A DNA stretch of 64,000 nucleotides, taken from the NCBI RefSeq assembly GCF_007859715.1, contig NZ_SJPG01000001.1:5090001-5154000 (forward strand). The letters run 5' to 3'. Of the stretch, positions 36,144-46,395 are shown one piece after another (position 1 is the stretch's first letter; each line of letters begins with the position of its first letter). This DNA is from Rubinisphaera italica. Lineage in GTDB: Bacteria; Planctomycetota; Planctomycetia; Planctomycetales; Planctomycetaceae. A program made the position numbers and the translations under genes. The notes below the pieces were generated by a model. That model made no database searches. It saw only the letters and a list, made by a program, of their open reading frames with translations, and was not told the DNA's origin.

Positions 36144-39100
36144 ATGAGCCCAGCACCTTCAAAATCTGGAACTAAAAAGAGTGGCAAAGCGTGGCGGACA
36201 AAATCCGCTTCGAGCCGCTCGATCCAGCATCAATGGCAGGTCCGTGGGGAGTTGGGGAATCGTGGAACCTTTCGCCGTTCCTGGCGACGTATCATGTTTC
36301 TGTGGGGCATTGTCGCAGGTTTGCTACTCACACTTGTCCTGTTTGCATACCTTGTTCTGTTTGCTCCCCAAAAAACTCCTCTCTTGATGATGGTCTCACT
36401 CGATTACGCCTGGCCTTACGGACCGAACTGCTGGGCGGAAGAAGACCTGCAACGTTTCAAAAGTCTTAATGGACGCAACCTGGAACTTTATCCTGTTGGT
36501 GAAGATCAAATGCGTCGAGCCGAATGGCTGACCGATTTCAGTCGCAAACTGGTGAATGCGGAATTTCAGCACAGCGGGAATCAGCCGATTCTTATTTACG
36601 TCAGCATGCATGGTTCGGTTGATGCCGACGGTAACCCCTGTTTAATTCCTCCCAACTCCTCACCGGTCGATACTTCGACCTGGATTCCCGTGTCGGAATT
36701 ACTGAAAGAAATTAAGCGACTGGAACTCAATCTGGAACAGCCCGTCATGCTGTTTATGGACTGCAATAAACGAATCACGAACTGGGATCGAGGTCTGGTC
36801 TACAATTCATTTGCAGTGGCTCTTGCAAACACCGTCCGCGATGCGGCGATGCCGAATCTTTTTGTCCTCAATTCGACAAGTTCTGGTCAGCAATCCAACT
36901 TTTCTGAAGGATTGCAGGGTTCAATCTTCGGAGACAGTGTCGCACGCGCGTTATCTGGCGAAGCCGATCTGACTCGAAATCAGGGAAATGGTGATCGACA
37001 ACTGCAATTGTCCGAGATTATGAGCTTTGTCGAATCGAGAGTTTCAAACTGGAGTCTGAAATCTCGCGGTCAACGACAGACCCCCATGCTGACTCCGGAT
37101 CATGGCAATAATGTATCACTCGGCTGGGCCATCAGCGATCTCAAAATTGCATCGCCACCAAACAGATCGGGCGATCGTGTTTCTCTAGCCATAGAAAATC
37201 TTTATGAACTCTGGCAGTCTTACGAACAGGTTTCCCGTTCCGATTTGTTGCGTTTGAGTCCAATCGCAACCACACGTTTCATTCAGGATCTCTGCTGGTG
37301 TGAAAAGGCATTGATTTCCGGAAACTACTATCTGACGAGAGTCGAAGAAAAACTCCTGACGCTCAAAAAACAGTTCTCTCAAATCCAGCAAGGCATTACC
37401 TACCAGAACGCCAAGAACAAGGGTGATGCCTGGAAATCGACACCAGGACCGATTGGTCATACGGTCGCCTTGAATCAGTATTTTGGACGTGCGGACGCGA
37501 CGACCCTCAGTTTTGTCCAGACTCTCGATGAGCTGATTCAAAATTACACGGCTAGTGCTCTCGCGGAATTTCTTAAAAATGCACCCCCCGAGTTTGATCA
37601 ATTCGTCGACATTCGATTCCTCAAAATTGTTCAGCAGATGGCAGATGAGCAAACCATTTCGAATCGCGAATTGATGACGACCGTATTGAAAACACAACAG
37701 CAATGTCGAAATCTGGCATTACTTCCCGATCAGAGAATTCTCTCACGAATTGAAACCGCCTGGGGACCAATTGAAAAACGCCGCAGACAACTTGAAGACG
37801 ACCTGCTGGTCGGAAAAGGAAGTTTGTCCGATTGGCAAAAGCTGCAGGCGACCATAGACGACTTTGAATTGTACGTGAATAAACTGGGAGGGTTTTATGC
37901 GTTGAGCGATCAGGCTCAGGCTGATATCCCCTTTTATGCGCGTTGGCTGGCTGATGCCAGCCATCTGGACTCACTGTTCAAGCATCATATTGAACTCGCC
38001 GAACAACTCCTGGCCCCAGCGTTGAATGCGAATCTGCAACTGCAACAATTCCTGAATGAAAATCCCGGAGAGAATATCGCTCTGGATCAGGAACGATTGC
38101 AGACAACAGCTCAGGGATTAACGTTGTTGCTTTCAAAACTGCAGCAGTCGTTTACTGGGGAAGCGACTCTGGAAACAGCAGAAGCGGCATGGGTGATTGA
38201 GAATTTCAAAGCGAATCAGGGACTGCTGCACGTTCCGATTCTCTTTCCTGTCAATAACGAAGACAAGCTCAGCGGCGCTCAGCAACGCAAAGCGCTCTAT
38301 CTGATTACTCGTCGGATGTCCAAACACTTTGAAAGCCAGGCACCAATACAGATCACAAAGATCACTCCGCAAGCGGATCCTATTCTCAAGGGTGCCAGTC
38401 AGAATGATTCCCTGCGATCGTTACTGGAAACAACAAAAAATCTCATCCGTGACCTTGTCGCTTCCGCAAAAGATTTCCAGCAATTTGAAGACGAATCGAA
38501 TACGGAACGATCCATCGAGAACTTTGAAAGTTTTATCCGACTCGTGCTCGAATCCTATCCGGAAAAGAACCGTTTGCAGATCGAGGAATCTCGCACGCAT
38601 GGAAAAGATGTGCGGACGTTACTCACTCAAGCCGCTTCGAGATCGCGGCAGTTGGCCAGTTACTGGCACCCCCATCTGGAATCCTCAGCCGTTGACGAAC
38701 TATTGAAATTTGACAGCTCCAATTTCATTATGTGGCAACTCGAACTGGTTCTGGACGATTTTCTCGGGGGAGCCACCGCAATCAATCCTCCTTTTTTCCA
38801 GCAGGCCGCACACCACTATCTGGATTATTTCAATCACCTCCATTTAATGGATGTGGAATTAACACTCGATAGAAAGCAATTGCAGGAGTTACTCAACCAG
38901 CGTGTCCTGGCGGCACAAAACGGTTTGAAACTGACTGGAACTCGCAGCCTTGTCATAGATGGGAATGTCTTCGGTTCTTTTGAAATTGATTTGCAGTCCG
39001 GTTCGCGAACGGCGTTTCAGGCTCTGCCAGACATGCAGGGTCAGTTGGTGATTGTTGAAGACAAGATGCCTTGTACGGCTCCACAGAGTGCAAAAATCAA

Positions 39101-40931
39101 TTCGAGCCTGCAGACGAATTCTCAAGTCCATCAGTTTGAACTGGGAACCGACCTCACATTACACGCCAAGGCTGCAAAACAGGTTCAGGGACTGTTCCAG
39201 TTTCGCGGCCATGAAATTTTTACTCCACTCGATGTGACGATGCCTGCTGGTCAACAAGCCGATATTTATTATCCTACCAGTCTGCACGCTGATGTTACGG
39301 TCATCGATAATCAAGCCAATCCCATTTCTGTAATGATCGTGCTCGATTGCTCGCAAAGCATGAACGCGAACATTCCCTGGGAATCGTCTGGAAAAGAATT
39401 GACCAAATTCAATGCGGCGATGGCAGCAACTGGTCAAATCTTGAATTCGCTGGCGAATTTGCCTGAGGCACGCGTTGGTCTGGTCTTGTACGGACATCGT
39501 GTCGGCTGGAACACCGCCAGTCCGACTCAAATTCTACGACAAACCAAATACGCCCTTCCCATTCCCGATGTCCTGTATCCCTATGAAGATTATGAAATCG
39601 TACTTCCGTTCGGGCGGTTCGGAAAATCGGAAGACGCTTCACTGCAGAAAATTCTGCAAACGGTACAACCCTGGGGAGAAACGCCGCTCTATCTTTCGAT
39701 CCAGTCGGCTCTTCGGGAAATGAATTCCAAATCGCTCGGCGGAAAACAACAGATTATTGTGATTACGGACGGGATCAACAAACAGCTCAATCCTTCTGCA
39801 GATAAATATGTATCGCTTTCAACATTGTTGAATGAAGATTTTGGCCAGACTGCTGTGAACATAGTTGGTTTCGGGATTGAGGCAGCCGACTCGCAAACTG
39901 CGGCCAGTGAATTTGAGCAACTTGCCAGTCGCACAGGTGGAGAGTATCTGGAAATCAACGACGCTGGGAGCCTGCTGCAAAAAGCCAGTGGATATTTTAA
40001 TAAGCAGGAATACACGGTTTCAGCTGGGGAGCAGACCTTTGTCGATCAGAAATCTTTTTCCCAACCAGCCGGCCAACCTGTGCGATTGGATATCGAGTTC
40101 AATCAACGAATTCCTGCCAGCGTGAACTTTAATGGATATCAGGCCGGTCTCGTATTAACTCCGGGCGATCATTTTCAGTTAGTGACCAATCCTCAGGAGC
40201 GGCGTCTCGATTCGCTGCCTTATACAAATCGCTCACCCAGCTTTACGAATTTGAGAAATGCATCGGGAAAGAGCCGGTATCAACTGGGAGTGCATCGACC
40301 TATTCTCACCCGGGAATCGATGAACATTGAGCTTTCTCTTCAGGATGTCGATTCAAAACCAATCTGCAAGCCGACCGCCTACCGAGTAATTCTGCGACCG
40401 ATTTCCAAACAAAGAATTCTGGATCAACAGCAGTATCTGATTGCCGGGAATGCCTTCATGACCGACAAACCAGCTCCCGTAATTTCTATCTCTGCTTTGA
40501 ACTGGCCACGCGAAGCAACTTCGGTACAAGTAACCTGCTCGATTCTGGAGGAAGTGATTCCAGTCGATTCCTATTCAACACTTGCACAACTCAAAACCGA
40601 TCCCCGTGTCGCACTGCTCGATGCAAAGCTGGTTCGGGAGGACCCGAATTTACTCATCCTTGTGCAGAACCTCGGCTCCACAAGCCTGCTCATCAAGCCG
40701 ACCGAAACCTTGATTTCGACCCAAACTGAAGTCGATTCACAAAACGAATTACTGATCACCCGGCTGTACTTCACCACGCCAATGGATCAGGAACAGGTGA
40801 AGAAACTTAAGTTTCATGTGCTGGAAACAAGCCAACAAAGCTGGCTGCATAATTACGCGACACCTGTCACCGTGCCCGTCGATATTGAAGATACCCTGAA
40901 ACCCCGCACGGGACCGTTTCTACTGCGGTAG
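36144..40931 (+). CDS. 1595-residue membrane protein: caspase-like domain plus von Willebrand A domain
   Basis: A basic cytosolic tail (about 50 residues, SGKAWRTKSASSRS) precedes one membrane helix (51-73). The next domain (about 78-330) is caspase-like with an intact dyad: His156 in ILIYVSMHGSVDADG and Cys207 in VMLFMDCNKR; LIPPNSSP after the His and the EADLTRNQGNGDRQLQLSEI region fit bacterial C14 peptidases. A long helical part (about 340-950) follows, then a beta region and a VWA domain from about 1060 with the metal-ion site D1068-C-S-Q-S and the KQQIIVITDGIN strand. The C-terminal 300 residues are beta rich. Likely an envelope-anchored cysteine protease with an adhesion or assembly module; substrate unknown. 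Third gene of the block, with domain order parallel to the pseudocaspase gene. Confidence 0.85.
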   Translation: MSPAPSKSGTKKSGKAWRTKSASSRSIQHQWQVRGELGNRGTFRRSWRRIMFLWGIVAGLLLTLVLFAYLVLFAPQKTPLLMMVSLDYAWPYGPNCWAEEDLQRFKSLNGRNLELYPVGEDQMRRAEWLTDFSRKLVNAEFQHSGNQPILIYVSMHGSVDADGNPCLIPPNSSPVDTSTWIPVSELLKEIKRLELNLEQPVMLFMDCNKRITNWDRGLVYNSFAVALANTVRDAAMPNLFVLNSTSSGQQSNFSEGLQGSIFGDSVARALSGEADLTRNQGNGDRQLQLSEIMSFVESRVSNWSLKSRGQRQTPMLTPDHGNNVSLGWAISDLKIASPPNRSGDRVSLAIENLYELWQSYEQVSRSDLLRLSPIATTRFIQDLCWCEKALISGNYYLTRVEEKLLTLKKQFSQIQQGITYQNAKNKGDAWKSTPGPIGHTVALNQYFGRADATTLSFVQTLDELIQNYTASALAEFLKNAPPEFDQFVDIRFLKIVQQMADEQTISNRELMTTVLKTQQQCRNLALLPDQRILSRIETAWGPIEKRRRQLEDDLLVGKGSLSDWQKLQATIDDFELYVNKLGGFYALSDQAQADIPFYARWLADASHLDSLFKHHIELAEQLLAPALNANLQLQQFLNENPGENIALDQERLQTTAQGLTLLLSKLQQSFTGEATLETAEAAWVIENFKANQGLLHVPILFPVNNEDKLSGAQQRKALYLITRRMSKHFESQAPIQITKITPQADPILKGASQNDSLRSLLETTKNLIRDLVASAKDFQQFEDESNTERSIENFESFIRLVLESYPEKNRLQIEESRTHGKDVRTLLTQAASRSRQLASYWHPHLESSAVDELLKFDSSNFIMWQLELVLDDFLGGATAINPPFFQQAAHHYLDYFNHLHLMDVELTLDRKQLQELLNQRVLAAQNGLKLTGTRSLVIDGNVFGSFEIDLQSGSRTAFQALPDMQGQLVIVEDKMPCTAPQSAKINSSLQTNSQVHQFELGTDLTLHAKAAKQVQGLFQFRGHEIFTPLDVTMPAGQQADIYYPTSLHADVTVIDNQANPISVMIVLDCSQSMNANIPWESSGKELTKFNAAMAATGQILNSLANLPEARVGLVLYGHRVGWNTASPTQILRQTKYALPIPDVLYPYEDYEIVLPFGRFGKSEDASLQKILQTVQPWGETPLYLSIQSALREMNSKSLGGKQQIIVITDGINKQLNPSADKYVSLSTLLNEDFGQTAVNIVGFGIEAADSQTAASEFEQLASRTGGEYLEINDAGSLLQKASGYFNKQEYTVSAGEQTFVDQKSFSQPAGQPVRLDIEFNQRIPASVNFNGYQAGLVLTPGDHFQLVTNPQERRLDSLPYTNRSPSFTNLRNASGKSRYQLGVHRPILTRESMNIELSLQDVDSKPICKPTAYRVILRPISKQRILDQQQYLIAGNAFMTDKPAPVISISALNWPREATSVQVTCSILEEVIPVDSYSTLAQLKTDPRVALLDAKLVREDPNLLILVQNLGSTSLLIKPTETLISTQTEVDSQNELLITRLYFTTPMDQEQVKKLKFHVLETSQQSWLHNYATPVTVPVDIEDTLKPRTGPFLLR

Positions 40932-41657
40932 AACGTAAAAGGGCCACGCTCAAGCTCGTTAAAGCATGCTATGGAGCTACAGTGGCAAATAGAATTGTTT
41001 TCAGCAAAGAGATTAATACAAGCACGAAGCGCAAGCGAGTGTGTAATTTGGAATGAAACAGACTCGCTTGCGCGTTTTGAATTTGCACTCTTTGTTTTAG
41101 TTTTCAGCGTTATCCCAGGAAAACAGGATTGCTCTATCGACCGTTCAATGTCGCTTGATGTGTACCACCGTTGGCTTGTGTATCAGTGTTTATTTTGACT
41201 GTGAATAAGAGAATCGGGGACATTTAGCGACAGTTGTAATACCATGTTTTCTGAGAACCCGCATGGCGGAAAAGGCGTATATCGTAAGACGTCGGCTGAG
41301 CACTATGTTATGACTTTTAACTGGCTGATCCCGAAACAGCGCTACCGTAAGCAGTGTGCTGATGCATGAGCATTTGCAATCCTCTAACCGGCACGAGAGA
41401 TTGATTTGGCTGCAGGACAAATCAACCAGGTCCGAGGAATTTTTCAATCCGCTTGGTTTTTGAGAATTCTGGAACACCAGCTTTTCGGCAGTGGCATCGC
41501 TTGCTTACTTCTGCTGTTCGATTCCGATAATATTTGAACCAGCAAGGCACGAAGTCACGATGAGCGATCTGGTACAGTCGGACCTGCAGCTTTGTGTCTT
41601 TGCGTTGAAAACAAAATCAATACGCCCAACATCCCTCGACAGAATACGGCTTTCCCG
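40932..41657. other. 726-base intergenic region with dispersed repeats
   Basis: Contains the inverted pair at 41015-41080 and mixed AT-rich sequence. Short frames (for example minus-strand 41190-41477) have no ribosome-binding site or protein-like composition, so no gene is called. Confidence 0.45.
41015..41080. repeat. hairpin-forming repeat with CGCAAGCGAGT / ACTCGCTTGCG arms
   Basis: AAGCGCAAGCGAGT (about 41027-41040) and ACTCGCTTGCGCGTT (41062-41076) are inverted; the left arm with its flank (41015-41044) also matches 28819-28848 in inverse orientation. Confidence 0.65.
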
Positions 41658-43247
41658 ATGTCAGCATCCGAGTCCATTGAGATCGAATACTCCTACGATC
41701 AACTTCCTTACGACAGCCATCCTTACGAGAAGACACATCCGGATCATCTGGCGACGATGGCGCGGATATTTGGCCTGGAGGCTCCCGATCCTGCTCAGTC
41801 CCGTGTGCTCGAAATTGGCTGTGCATCCGGAGGAAATCTGATTCCGATGGCGATTACGCTGCCGGAAAGTCAGTTTCTGGGGTTTGATCTTTCCCGCAAA
41901 GAACTGGAAGAAGGTCAGAAACTGATTGATCAACTCGGGTTGACTAATATTCGGCTCGAACATTGCGACATTCTGAATTTTGATCGGCCGGAGGAGACGT
42001 TCGATTACATCATCTGCCATGGTGTCTTTTCGTGGGTGCCAGCAGAGGCGCGTGCGAAGATTTTTCAGATCTGTCAGGAAACACTTTCGGAAAATGGCCT
42101 GGCTTATATCAGCTACAACACGTTTCCTGGCTGGTTTATGCGGGGGATGGTTCGACAGATGCTTTGTTTTCATGCCCGGCAATTTGATGATCCCAATACG
42201 CAGGTTGAGCAGGCCAGAGCGCTACTCGATTTTCTGAATCAGGCCGCGAGTAAATACGATCCGACGTATCACATGCTGCTGCAGCGGGAGCTGGAAATTG
42301 TTCGCAATCGGCAGAATTCCTATCTGTATCATGAACATCTTGAGCAGGACAATGAGCCGATGTTCTTTTATCAGTTTATGGAACAGGCCAACAAAGCCGG
42401 GCTGCGGTATTTGTGCGAAACTCAGTTCAGCGAAATGATCCCGAGTCAGTTCTCGCCTGAAGTCACACAAACTCTCAAGAAACTCAGTTCGGATATCATC
42501 CATGCCGAGCAGTATCTGGACTTTTTGCGAAACCGAACCTTCCGCAGAACACTGCTCTGTCGTAAGGATCGAGAATTGCAACGGGATTTAGGAGCGGATC
42601 AATTACGAGGAATGAAAATTCGCTCCTCTCTCAAATTGCCGCCGCTATCGATACCACTGGATCGCCCGGGCGATCTCGGCTTCACCAGCCCGGCTGGTTT
42701 AACGGCGACGATTTCCAGTCCACTCTTGAAGCAGGGGCTGGCGGCGATCTGTCAGAAATATCCGATTTATGTTCGCTTTGACGACCTGCCCGGATTGATC
42801 GCCTCGCAGGAAACTCCCACGATCCGGGACACCGCCAAGTTGAATCAGGATTATGAAGAACTCGCCTCGATGCTGTTACAGTTGTGGGGACAGGATCTGA
42901 TCGAAATCCGTTCTTCTCCTGCTCGTCAGGCGATGTCCGTTCCGCAATCACCTCAAACCACTCCTCTCATTTTATCGCAACTGGAAAGCGGCGATTATGT
43001 AACCAACCTCAAGCATGAAATGATTCAATTGAATGATATGGATCGGCATCTTCTGCGTTGCCTCGATCGAGATGCAGCGGGACGCCGAGAGTACTTTCGC
43101 CAGCGCATTGAAGCGAAGGAACTCGTCGTTTCCACATTCGATGTGGAAGGAGCCTGCGAAATGGATGATGGTCAGTTAGATCAGTTGATTTCGCATGGCC
43201 TCAAACGACTCCTCGACCAGGCGTTGTTGTTGCCCGAAAAAAAGTGA
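41658..43247 (+). CDS. SAM-dependent methyltransferase with regulatory domain
   Basis: A 529-residue protein. The class I methyltransferase core (about 25-190) shows motif I VLEIGCASGGNLIPMA, the acidic end of strand 2 (FLGFDLS), motif IV (YIICHGVFSWV) and GLAYISYNTFPGW. A middle part (about 200-300) fits the methyltransferase regulatory domain (PF10119), and the C-terminus is a winged-helix-like module (DRHLLRCLDRDAAGRREYF). This three-part layout is shared with bacterial lysine methyltransferases reported to modify outer-membrane proteins, so a protein substrate is likely. Start MSASESIEIEYSYDQLPYDS at 41658; 22 further residues to 41592 are not conserved-looking. Single gene, convergent with the LOG-family gene (41 bases between stops). 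Confidence 0.9.
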   Translation: MSASESIEIEYSYDQLPYDSHPYEKTHPDHLATMARIFGLEAPDPAQSRVLEIGCASGGNLIPMAITLPESQFLGFDLSRKELEEGQKLIDQLGLTNIRLEHCDILNFDRPEETFDYIICHGVFSWVPAEARAKIFQICQETLSENGLAYISYNTFPGWFMRGMVRQMLCFHARQFDDPNTQVEQARALLDFLNQAASKYDPTYHMLLQRELEIVRNRQNSYLYHEHLEQDNEPMFFYQFMEQANKAGLRYLCETQFSEMIPSQFSPEVTQTLKKLSSDIIHAEQYLDFLRNRTFRRTLLCRKDRELQRDLGADQLRGMKIRSSLKLPPLSIPLDRPGDLGFTSPAGLTATISSPLLKQGLAAICQKYPIYVRFDDLPGLIASQETPTIRDTAKLNQDYEELASMLLQLWGQDLIEIRSSPARQAMSVPQSPQTTPLILSQLESGDYVTNLKHEMIQLNDMDRHLLRCLDRDAAGRREYFRQRIEAKELVVSTFDVEGACEMDDGQLDQLISHGLKRLLDQALLLPEKK

Positions 43248-43287
43248 ACTACAGAAATCTCAGCACTGGAGTTTTGCGAAACTCAGG

Positions 43288-44412
43288 TCAGAACTCATCT
43301 GCAGACTCTCGTTTTTCATCAGACTTTTCACAATCTTCTGTCCCCAGTCGATCGTTTATTAAGTCAATCATCTGTCTCAAACGACCGACATCCCGACGAT
43401 TGAAATGCAGGCGCAAACGCGGTAACTCGTGTAAATGTATTTCACTGGCTTCGACGGGATCGGCTGTCGTTTTGACGATCTTTCCCGTCTCGCAAATGGA
43501 GTGGAATTTTTCGTTGAGTTCTTCCATGAACTCGTCGCTCGGTTCCTCATGCAATCGGAGGACAAGATCGCCTTTCACGTATCGCATGCTGTGATAGACG
43601 CAATAGAATCGCATCACTTCTTCAACGGCGTCTTCAACATTATTGCATATGCAATAGAGCGAGGTGTCATCCGGGGAGGCCAAGCCGCGGTCGAGCAATT
43701 GCTCATGGACATACTTCTGCCAGCGCGACCAGTATTCATCTCCTGCATCTGAGATTAATACGATCGGCATGAGATCCCGTTTGCCGGTCTGCACGAGGGT
43801 TAATGTTTCGAAACATTCATCCTGTGTTCCGAAGCCTCCGGGAAATACAGCAATGGCATGCACTTCTTTGACGAACATCAGTTTTCGCGTAAAGAAGTAT
43901 TTTAGATTGACCAGTTTGGGATCGCCCTCAATCACCGGATTGGCTGACTGTTCGAAGGGGAGCATAATATTGAGCCCCATCGACATATCGGTGCCGGCTC
44001 CTTCATGAGCCGCTTCCATGATCCCGCCGCCAGCTCCGGTGACAACAAACCAGTTCTCGGCAGCCATGCGCCGACCAAACTCGACCGCCATCTGATAATT
44101 GCAATCGTCATTCGGAGTTCGAGCAGAGCCAAATACTGTAATTTTACGATTGCGACGATAGGGCGTAAAAACTTTGAAAGCGTATCGCAGTTCCCGCAAC
44201 GTTCGACTGAGTATCTTCAAATCGACGATCTTGGCTTTATCTGCCTCAAGCCTATCGGTCGTCTGACGGATTTCATCGAGTATCCGCTGTCTGGCCGCAG
44301 CATCCGAATCCGACTCGATCTCTGTCTCGAAGGATTCTTCGACATCCGGAATGACATCCTCTTCCGAATCGTTCGCATTGGCGTGCTTAAAATGTTTTGG
44401 TCGTTGAGACAT
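43288..44412 (-). CDS. LOG-family (TIGR00730-like) Rossmann-fold protein
   Basis: A 374-residue protein. The central domain (about 80-265) carries [18 protein letters not shown] and [19 protein letters not shown], which contains the LOG signature PGGxGTxxE; these enzymes split nucleoside 5'-monophosphates into base and ribose-5-phosphate (cytokinin activation in plants, purine metabolism in bacteria). The N-terminal 75 residues are acidic and disordered ([20 protein letters not shown]) and the C-terminus has about 100 extra residues, so it belongs to the long version of the family. Start 44412 ([10 protein letters not shown]) has CAGGAG at ideal distance; the open frame to 44490 is ignored. 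It lies 47 bases from the left repeat of the transposase element. Confidence 0.9.
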   Translation of the reverse strand: MSQRPKHFKHANANDSEEDVIPDVEESFETEIESDSDAAARQRILDEIRQTTDRLEADKAKIVDLKILSRTLRELRYAFKVFTPYRRNRKITVFGSARTPNDDCNYQMAVEFGRRMAAENWFVVTGAGGGIMEAAHEGAGTDMSMGLNIMLPFEQSANPVIEGDPKLVNLKYFFTRKLMFVKEVHAIAVFPGGFGTQDECFETLTLVQTGKRDLMPIVLISDAGDEYWSRWQKYVHEQLLDRGLASPDDTSLYCICNNVEDAVEEVMRFYCVYHSMRYVKGDLVLRLHEEPSDEFMEELNEKFHSICETGKIVKTTADPVEASEIHLHELPRLRLHFNRRDVGRLRQMIDLINDRLGTEDCEKSDEKRESADEF

Positions 44413-44458
44413 CCTTGACTCCTGAGTTTTCATTCCGTTAGTTGTCAATAATAATATT

Positions 44459-44495
<37 letters not shown>

Positions 44496-44518
44496 ATTCG
44501 TCGTTCCTCTCTCAATAA

Positions 44519-45136
44519 TTACAGAGAGAATGGATTGATCAAGCCAGAATTGATACCCTCATCCTGCATCGTTAATTTCGGGAGAGATTGCTTATGAATT
44601 ATTGTAGGCTGACGAGTCTCATTTCTCCAGATATTGAAACTGGACCAGTCCCAATCTTCTGGTCTCGAACACAAGTTTCGTCTTACGGGATTATTATGGA
44701 CGTAGTGAATTTTTTCATGGATATCGCGAACTGATCTGAGATTTCGATCGTATCCTCCCCCGCGCTGCCAGAATCGATGGGAGATCTTACCGTCAGGTTG
44801 TCGGTCTTCCATTTTTCGAAGAAATTCCGGAGCGTGTGATTGAGTCCAGATGATCGCTTTTCGAGACACACTTTGTTTTATTGTTTTGAGGATTTTTGAA
44901 ATCACAATATCTCGACGGGGGCAAAGAACAAGATGCACATGCTCGGGCATGATGACATAAGCCCAGAGATCAAACAGGTCCCGTTCTTGTGCCACCTGTA
45001 AGCTTTCAAGCATCCATATTCGGGATCGATCGCGATTGAGAAATGGTTTTCGCTGAAAACAGGAAAACGTCAGGAAGTGAGCATCCCCCGGAATGTCGTA
45101 TCTGTGGCATTCTTTTCGATGTATCTCGGATGTCAT
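44519..45136 (-). CDS. REP-associated tyrosine transposase (IS200-like, Y1)
   Basis: A 205-residue Y1 transposase of the RAYT class. The HUH motif is HVHLV (in VIMPEHVHLVLCPRRD), and the catalytic tyrosine is expected in the later helix near IHEKIHYVHNNPVRRNL, which carries the family signature Y-x-H-N-N-P-V. The N-terminal HFLTFSCFQRKPFL and the RFWQRGGGYDRNL segment are typical for the RAYT branch. It cuts and joins single-stranded DNA at hairpins. A ribosome-binding site GAGGGAAT lies 8 bases before the ATG. The gene is complete and the perfectly matching repeats on both sides suggest recent activity. Confidence 0.92.
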   Translation of the reverse strand: MTSEIHRKECHRYDIPGDAHFLTFSCFQRKPFLNRDRSRIWMLESLQVAQERDLFDLWAYVIMPEHVHLVLCPRRDIVISKILKTIKQSVSRKAIIWTQSHAPEFLRKMEDRQPDGKISHRFWQRGGGYDRNLRSVRDIHEKIHYVHNNPVRRNLCSRPEDWDWSSFNIWRNETRQPTIIHKQSLPKLTMQDEGINSGLINPFSL

Positions 45137-45186
45137 TGAATTCCCTCAATAGAGAATAATTTTGACAACGAAAAAGGGACGTCGAT

Positions 45187-45224
<38 letters not shown>

Positions 45225-45244
45225 AAGGGTGGTGTTGAGAAAAA

Positions 45245-45604
45245 CTAACTGATGGCATCCATCGCTTCATCGCGGGTGTCGTAAATTGCCCAGAGGGTAT
45301 CGAGAGCAGTGATGCGCAGAAGTTCGGCTGCCATTTCGCTGGCACCGCAGAGGACGAGTTCGCCCCCTTTGCTCTTCACAAATTTGTGGCATCGTAAAAG
45401 CAAAGCCAGAAAGACCGAGCCGAAGTAGCCGACTTCGCTCAAGTCGACAATCACGAGCGGAACTTCCTGGTCTCTCAGAGGAGCCATGATCAGGTCGGCG
45501 GCCTGCTCGATCAAGTCCCAGTTCATCGATTCAATATTGCTGGCTGGCGTGACGACTACCACATCCCCATGCCACTCCAGACGAAAGTCTTCCTGATTTG
45601 TCAT
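45245..45604 (-). CDS. STAS-domain protein (anti-sigma factor antagonist type)
   Basis: A 119-residue single-domain protein. The phosphorylatable-serine loop reads [19 protein letters not shown], matching DLS-x-V-x-x-x-x-S of SpoIIAA/RsbV antagonists, with the Ser at about 64. The N-terminal strands ([16 protein letters not shown]) and the following [16 protein letters not shown] helix-strand unit fit the fold. Such proteins bind anti-sigma kinases when unphosphorylated and free a sigma factor. No RsbW-type kinase or phosphatase is adjacent. ATG 45604 is the only plausible start. It lies 20 bases from the right REP. Confidence 0.9.
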   Translation of the reverse strand: MTNQEDFRLEWHGDVVVVTPASNIESMNWDLIEQAADLIMAPLRDQEVPLVIVDLSEVGYFGSVFLALLLRCHKFVKSKGGELVLCGASEMAAELLRITALDTLWAIYDTRDEAMDAIS

Positions 45605-45849
45605 CGTTGTCTATCTCAATTAATTAGGCGAACTTGTGAGAACTTATTAAAGAATGGACTGACTTCCCGATCGAAACGAGTATATTCTGTCTAATCTCAT
45701 AAGAGAACCCTGCGATAAGATCCTGTCAAAAAGGAGGGGGATCGCGGTCGTTCTGAGCGGTTTATTGCCCTATCTGATTGAGATTCGGTGAGTCTTTCTC
45801 AATTTAATCTCTACACTCAGAAAAACAAATGCGTTTGCGGCAGGTATTT

Positions 45850-46395
45850 ATGCTTCAAGGTAATATGCAAACGGTTCGCTGGCTGCTGATCGTGATGATG
45901 ATCGCAGTCGCGCTCTCACTGATCGCGGTCTGGCTCCCCTCGGGCATCAAAAAGATCGGGCTGTTTTCCATCGCATTGGGAGCAGCATTGGGTTATCTCA
46001 CATGCCATTTTGCGGGATCGAGACCAGAAAATATTTCTCGCTGGCAATTGATCGTTGTGGTTTTGCTGGCGGGTATGGCTGAAACGGGCCGTTCTGTCGA
46101 GTCTTATCGACAATTCCGAATGACAGAGGAGAAGAGACTGTCGAGAGAGTTGGAGGAACTGCCCGCTTTTGCTCAGGAGATGCGGCAGGAAATCCGTAGT
46201 CAGCACGAAGTTACGTTTCGTGATTATCTCACTCAAAAGTATTCCGCATTATCTCTAGGGAAATTTCCTTCGCTTATTGTCGCAATATTTATTCTCGAGG
46301 TCCTTCTGTCAATGGTCGGAGCATTCGGGGTCATTTGGCTTTTGAGAAGAAGAGTGCCAGCGAAGAATCTTACCGATGAGCAAATTACGGACTAA
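45850..46395 (+). CDS. three-to-four-helix membrane protein of unknown function
   Basis: A 181-residue protein, not recognised. Three hydrophobic segments lie in the first 85 residues (LLIVMMIAVALSLIAVWL; LFSIALGAALGYLTC; LIVVVLLAGMAETG), then a charged coiled-coil-like stretch (TEEKRLSRELEELPAFAQEM) and a last membrane helix before a basic tail. The start is either ATG 45829 or 45850; GGCAGG seven bases upstream favours 45850. The 3' end overlaps the ECF sigma gene on the other strand by 11 bases. Confidence 0.7.
   Translation: MLQGNMQTVRWLLIVMMIAVALSLIAVWLPSGIKKIGLFSIALGAALGYLTCHFAGSRPENISRWQLIVVVLLAGMAETGRSVESYRQFRMTEEKRLSRELEELPAFAQEMRQEIRSQHEVTFRDYLTQKYSALSLGKFPSLIVAIFILEVLLSMVGAFGVIWLLRRRVPAKNLTDEQITD

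Noticed and set aside
41190..41477. Minus-strand 95-codon frame
   Set aside because: No ribosome-binding site, mixed composition with many Ser/Cys and no family-like pattern; lies in a repeat-rich gap.
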